Below are positions 61,714 through 64,000 of a DNA stretch of 64,000 nt, piece by piece. The notes under the pieces were generated by a model, which saw only the letters and a list, made by a program, of their open reading frames with translations, had not been told where the DNA came from and did no database searches. The position numbers were made by a program, and so were the translations under genes. Every line of letters begins with the position of its first letter. The first letter of the stretch is position 1. The stretch comes from Gammaproteobacteria bacterium (GTDB lineage Bacteria > Pseudomonadota > Gammaproteobacteria > Pseudomonadales > UBA5518): assembly GCA_016705365.1 (NCBI GenBank), contig JADIYI010000009.1, positions 186,001 to 250,000 of the forward strand, given 5' to 3'.

Positions 61714-63293
61714 CCCGTGCCATCGCGCTGCTCACGCAGCGCGCGCTGTGCCCGGTAGATATTGGGCGGCATCGTTTCGGCACCCGGCCAGGACTCGACC
61801 CACCAGTCCGGCATCGTCGGATCGGCGCGATAAGCCGCCATGCCATCGACACCGACCAGCGTGAGCCCCGGCAGATCCTGCGGCAGCCGGCCAAGGCTGG
61901 CGCTGCCCGGAAACACCACGTTCCACAGCGTGGTGCGCGCTCCCCCAGGTTCGTCGGGACGCCGGCCACCACTGAGGAACAGGTCCTGGCCGCTGTCGGC
62001 GAGGCTGATTTCCGTGTACAGATTCTCGTACGCACCGGCGCCGTGATGATCGAAGTGCGGCACCGCCGAGCGTATCCCGGAAAACACGTTGCCGTTGGCG
62101 AAGCTCGCCACACTGAGATTGTGAACGAACACGGTCTGCACGACGGAATTTTCGATCAGGTTATCCTGGCTGCGCGGACCGGCCACCGATACACCGTAAT
62201 GACCGGTGGCAAACACCTTGGCCGTCAACTGCGGAGTCCTCAGCGCCGCGCGCAGTTGCAACCCGCTGATGGTGTTGTAGCCGCCGCGGATATCGACGCC
62301 GCGGTCGGCGTCGATGATCGTGACGTCGCGCACCCAGCAATTGTAGGCATCGCGAATCAGGATCCCGTAATGGCCCTGTTCATTGTTGTGCCCGGCGTAG
62401 GCCTCGCCGGAAAAACGCAGGCTCAGGTTTTCGATTCCCGAATCCTCGACCGAGGCGCTGAAACTCCGGATCTCCGGGCTCCAGCCCATGCGCACATCGA
62501 GGCGCAGCGCTCGCTCGAGCGTCACGGTATCGCCGGCGACGGATTCGACGCGCACCAGCCAGTCGACGATCCGCCCCGAGTACCATTGCCGGCGTTCCGG
62601 ATTGAGGCAGCCGCGCTCCAGGTAGAGATGACAGCCGAGCGAGTTGTCGGCGGGATTGCGCATCGTCAGGCGAATCCACTGTCCCGCGCGAATCCCCGCC
62701 ACCGACGACAGACGCAGGCGCCGTTCACCACGCGAGGCCGCCACAACCACCGTCGCGAGCCGGTTGCCACCCACCGTGCCTTCGATCTCCAACATTGCCG
62801 CACCCTGGTAAGGTGCGCAATTCGGCGGACCCTGGTTGGGCACCGAGCAGTCGCCATGAATCGGCGCCGCCATGATCACGCTCGCGTTCGCATCCTCGCC
62901 CCGCAGCACGACTCCCGGGCGCCGGATCGACAGCGGCCTGCTGATACGGTAATTGCCGCGCGGCACCAGCAAGGCCCCTGCATCAACCGCGACAAGCGCC
63001 GCCTCGAAGGCCGCGGTGTCGTCGGTCGTGCCGTCTCCCTTGGCGCCAAAATCACGCACGCTGGCAACGACCGGTGGCCGTGGCAGCTCGCGGCCGCCCG
63101 ATCGGTAACCGGCAGCGGAAAAATCCGGCAACCGGCTCGCCTCGCTCCAACGCTCCCCCGCAACACCCCACAGCCCGGAATACCGTGCCCCGCTGCCCGG
63201 CTCCATGCGCTGCGACTGGTACACGCTGCAGCCGCCAGAGAACAGCACCATTGCAAGGCAAAGCGTGGCTGCGAGCTGTCGCGACACTTTCAT
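61704..63293 (-). CDS. Right-handed beta-helix lipoprotein (pectate-lyase-superfamily-like)
   Basis: A 529-residue protein with lipobox LFSGGC (Cys22) after MKVSRQLAATLCLAMV. The N-terminal DFGAKGDGTTDDTAAFEAAL is the classic start of pectate-lyase_3/tail-spike-like beta-helices, and the body is repetitive with short hydrophobic strands (GIENLSLRFSGEAY; NCWVRDVTIIDADRGVDIRGG; DNLIENSVVQTVFVHN). Such lipoproteins act on extracellular polysaccharide or help in its assembly. The specific activity is unknown. It overlaps the next upstream gene by ATGA at 63290-63293. Confidence 0.78.
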   Translation of the reverse strand: MKVSRQLAATLCLAMVLFSGGCSVYQSQRMEPGSGARYSGLWGVAGERWSEASRLPDFSAAGYRSGGRELPRPPVVASVRDFGAKGDGTTDDTAAFEAALVAVDAGALLVPRGNYRISRPLSIRRPGVVLRGEDANASVIMAAPIHGDCSVPNQGPPNCAPYQGAAMLEIEGTVGGNRLATVVVAASRGERRLRLSSVAGIRAGQWIRLTMRNPADNSLGCHLYLERGCLNPERRQWYSGRIVDWLVRVESVAGDTVTLERALRLDVRMGWSPEIRSFSASVEDSGIENLSLRFSGEAYAGHNNEQGHYGILIRDAYNCWVRDVTIIDADRGVDIRGGYNTISGLQLRAALRTPQLTAKVFATGHYGVSVAGPRSQDNLIENSVVQTVFVHNLSVASFANGNVFSGIRSAVPHFDHHGAGAYENLYTEISLADSGQDLFLSGGRRPDEPGGARTTLWNVVFPGSASLGRLPQDLPGLTLVGVDGMAAYRADPTMPDWWVESWPGAETMPPNIYRAQRALREQRDGTGRR

Positions 63294-64000
63294 ATGCGCA
63301 CCCCCGCGGTTGGCTGACTCATGCGCTGCGGATGAATCAGCAGTTGCACGAAGTCGAGTTGTGCAGCATACAGAAACGTCCCGCACCACACGCTGGCCAA
63401 TCCCAGCACGCCCCGCAGCACGCTGGCTCGCTCGTCGGGCCGGAATCCGTGCGCGACTTCGATCAGCACCACCGCGACAGCGCCGAGCACCAGGTTGCGC
63501 AGCAACACGCGCCGCGCGGGCGCGTTGCTGCGACCGAAAGTCTCGCCGATGAGGTAGCCGAGCACCGTCAGTGCGCCAAGTTGCTCGACCACGCGCAACG
63601 CAAAATCACGCTGGAAGCCGTATTGCGGATAGATCCACACAATATCGAACGGCGCCTGCAGTCGTGGCGGGAAGTCCAGCGTGATCATCAGCAGGTATGC
63701 CAGGTACCACGGCCACAGCGTGGCGAGAATCCGCGCCTCGAAGCGGCGTTCGCCACCGGAGTACGGTCCCCGCAGGCACGGCATCGCCACGCCGATCAGC
63801 AGAACCGCGGTCGCGCAGATCGCGACGGTTCCGGGCGCGATCCCGAGCCCGACGATGGCCCCGGCGATGAACCACGCGCTCACGATCAGCAACAGCTGCA
63901 AACGCGGCGATCGCAGCGCGCGCTGCAGGCGAAAGCGCCACAGGCCGGCGAGCGTCAATGCCCCCGTGACAGCAAGTGGCAGCAGCACCCACAGGCGCAG
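63290..64000 (-). CDS. Multi-spanning membrane protein, partial at window edge
   Basis: At least 232 residues from a Met codon at 63988, but the frame stays open to the window end (LRLWVLLPLAVTG), so the start is probably outside. Six or so membrane helices (VTGALTLAGLWRF, LLLIVSAWFIAGAIVGLGIA, AICATAVLLIGVAMP, WYLAYLLMITLDF). The C-terminal part IEVAHGFRPDERASVLRGVLG loosely resembles VanZ-like proteins, which would fit an exopolysaccharide setting. The beta-helix gene follows with ATGA overlap, so the two are co-translated. Confidence 0.6.
   Translation of the reverse strand: MRLWVLLPLAVTGALTLAGLWRFRLQRALRSPRLQLLLIVSAWFIAGAIVGLGIAPGTVAICATAVLLIGVAMPCLRGPYSGGERRFEARILATLWPWYLAYLLMITLDFPPRLQAPFDIVWIYPQYGFQRDFALRVVEQLGALTVLGYLIGETFGRSNAPARRVLLRNLVLGAVAVVLIEVAHGFRPDERASVLRGVLGLASVWCGTFLYAAQLDFVQLLIHPQRMSQPTAGVRI

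Overview
The window is a GC-rich (visibly about 65 percent) bacterial chromosome segment with many short intergenic gaps and ATGA or GTG-type translational couplings. The gene set (two WS/DGAT acyltransferases, three large secreted sulfatases, an acyl-CoA synthetase, SDR, GMC and KstD-like oxidoreductases, a type II DMSO-reductase-family molybdoenzyme, an RND pump and an integron-type cassette array) suggests an oil-, sterol- or terpenoid-using aquatic or soil gammaproteobacterium. That placement is inference from gene content; there is no rRNA, tRNA or housekeeping marker in the window to confirm it.

Layout. 1-832: start of a phosphotransferase gene and a truncated IS630-type transposase. 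895-5212 (-): WS/DGAT, small unknown protein and sulfatase, tightly spaced. 5400-8645 (+): hydrolase, second WS/DGAT, hydrolase, all overlapping; a neutral-lipid module. 8875-10224: gdhA. 10334-15392 (-): four-gene molybdoenzyme operon (alpha with Tat signal, beta with Fe-S clusters, heme-b gamma, TorD-like chaperone) with an FNR-like box upstream. 15668-21297 (-): MOSC protein, Cys/Met PLP lyase, beta-propeller lipoprotein, acyl-CoA synthetase. 21298-22078: gene remnants, including an in-frame-deleted piece of an RND pump gene. 22079-26430: RND adaptor and pump, followed by a 143-nt element able to fold into a three-way junction. 26777-34363: two SDRs, DUF454 protein, SnoaL-like protein, two more sulfatases.

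34467-44021 is a metabolic island around an AraC-type regulator: GMC oxidoreductase, VOC protein and a DegT-family enzyme whose catalytic Lys is a His, then a SnoaL-like protein, a PQQ dehydrogenase and a dimethylglycine-dehydrogenase-like flavoprotein. 44258-49466 (-) is a compact glucose operon: polyphosphate glucokinase, 6-phosphogluconate dehydrogenase, glucose-6-phosphate dehydrogenase and a GH15 glucoamylase. 49739-57568: CNNM/CBS membrane protein, three exported unknowns, KstD-like flavoprotein, M3-like lipoprotein peptidase.

57655-about 58809 looks like a small cluster of integron gene cassettes without an integrase (CALIN): a membrane-protein cassette, a HicAB toxin-antitoxin cassette, and attC-like folds whose end sequences match the cassette starts. 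The remainder holds a Cof-type phosphatase, a DUF1330 protein, an aromatic-type FAD monooxygenase next to an MFS transporter remnant, a beta-helix lipoprotein and a membrane protein that runs off the window.

The most promising candidates for undescribed biology are the His-substituted DegT enzyme in its catabolic setting, the molybdoenzyme operon with a leaderless heme subunit, the cassette cluster and the three-way-junction element. All functions are predicted from reading the sequence; no database search was run.
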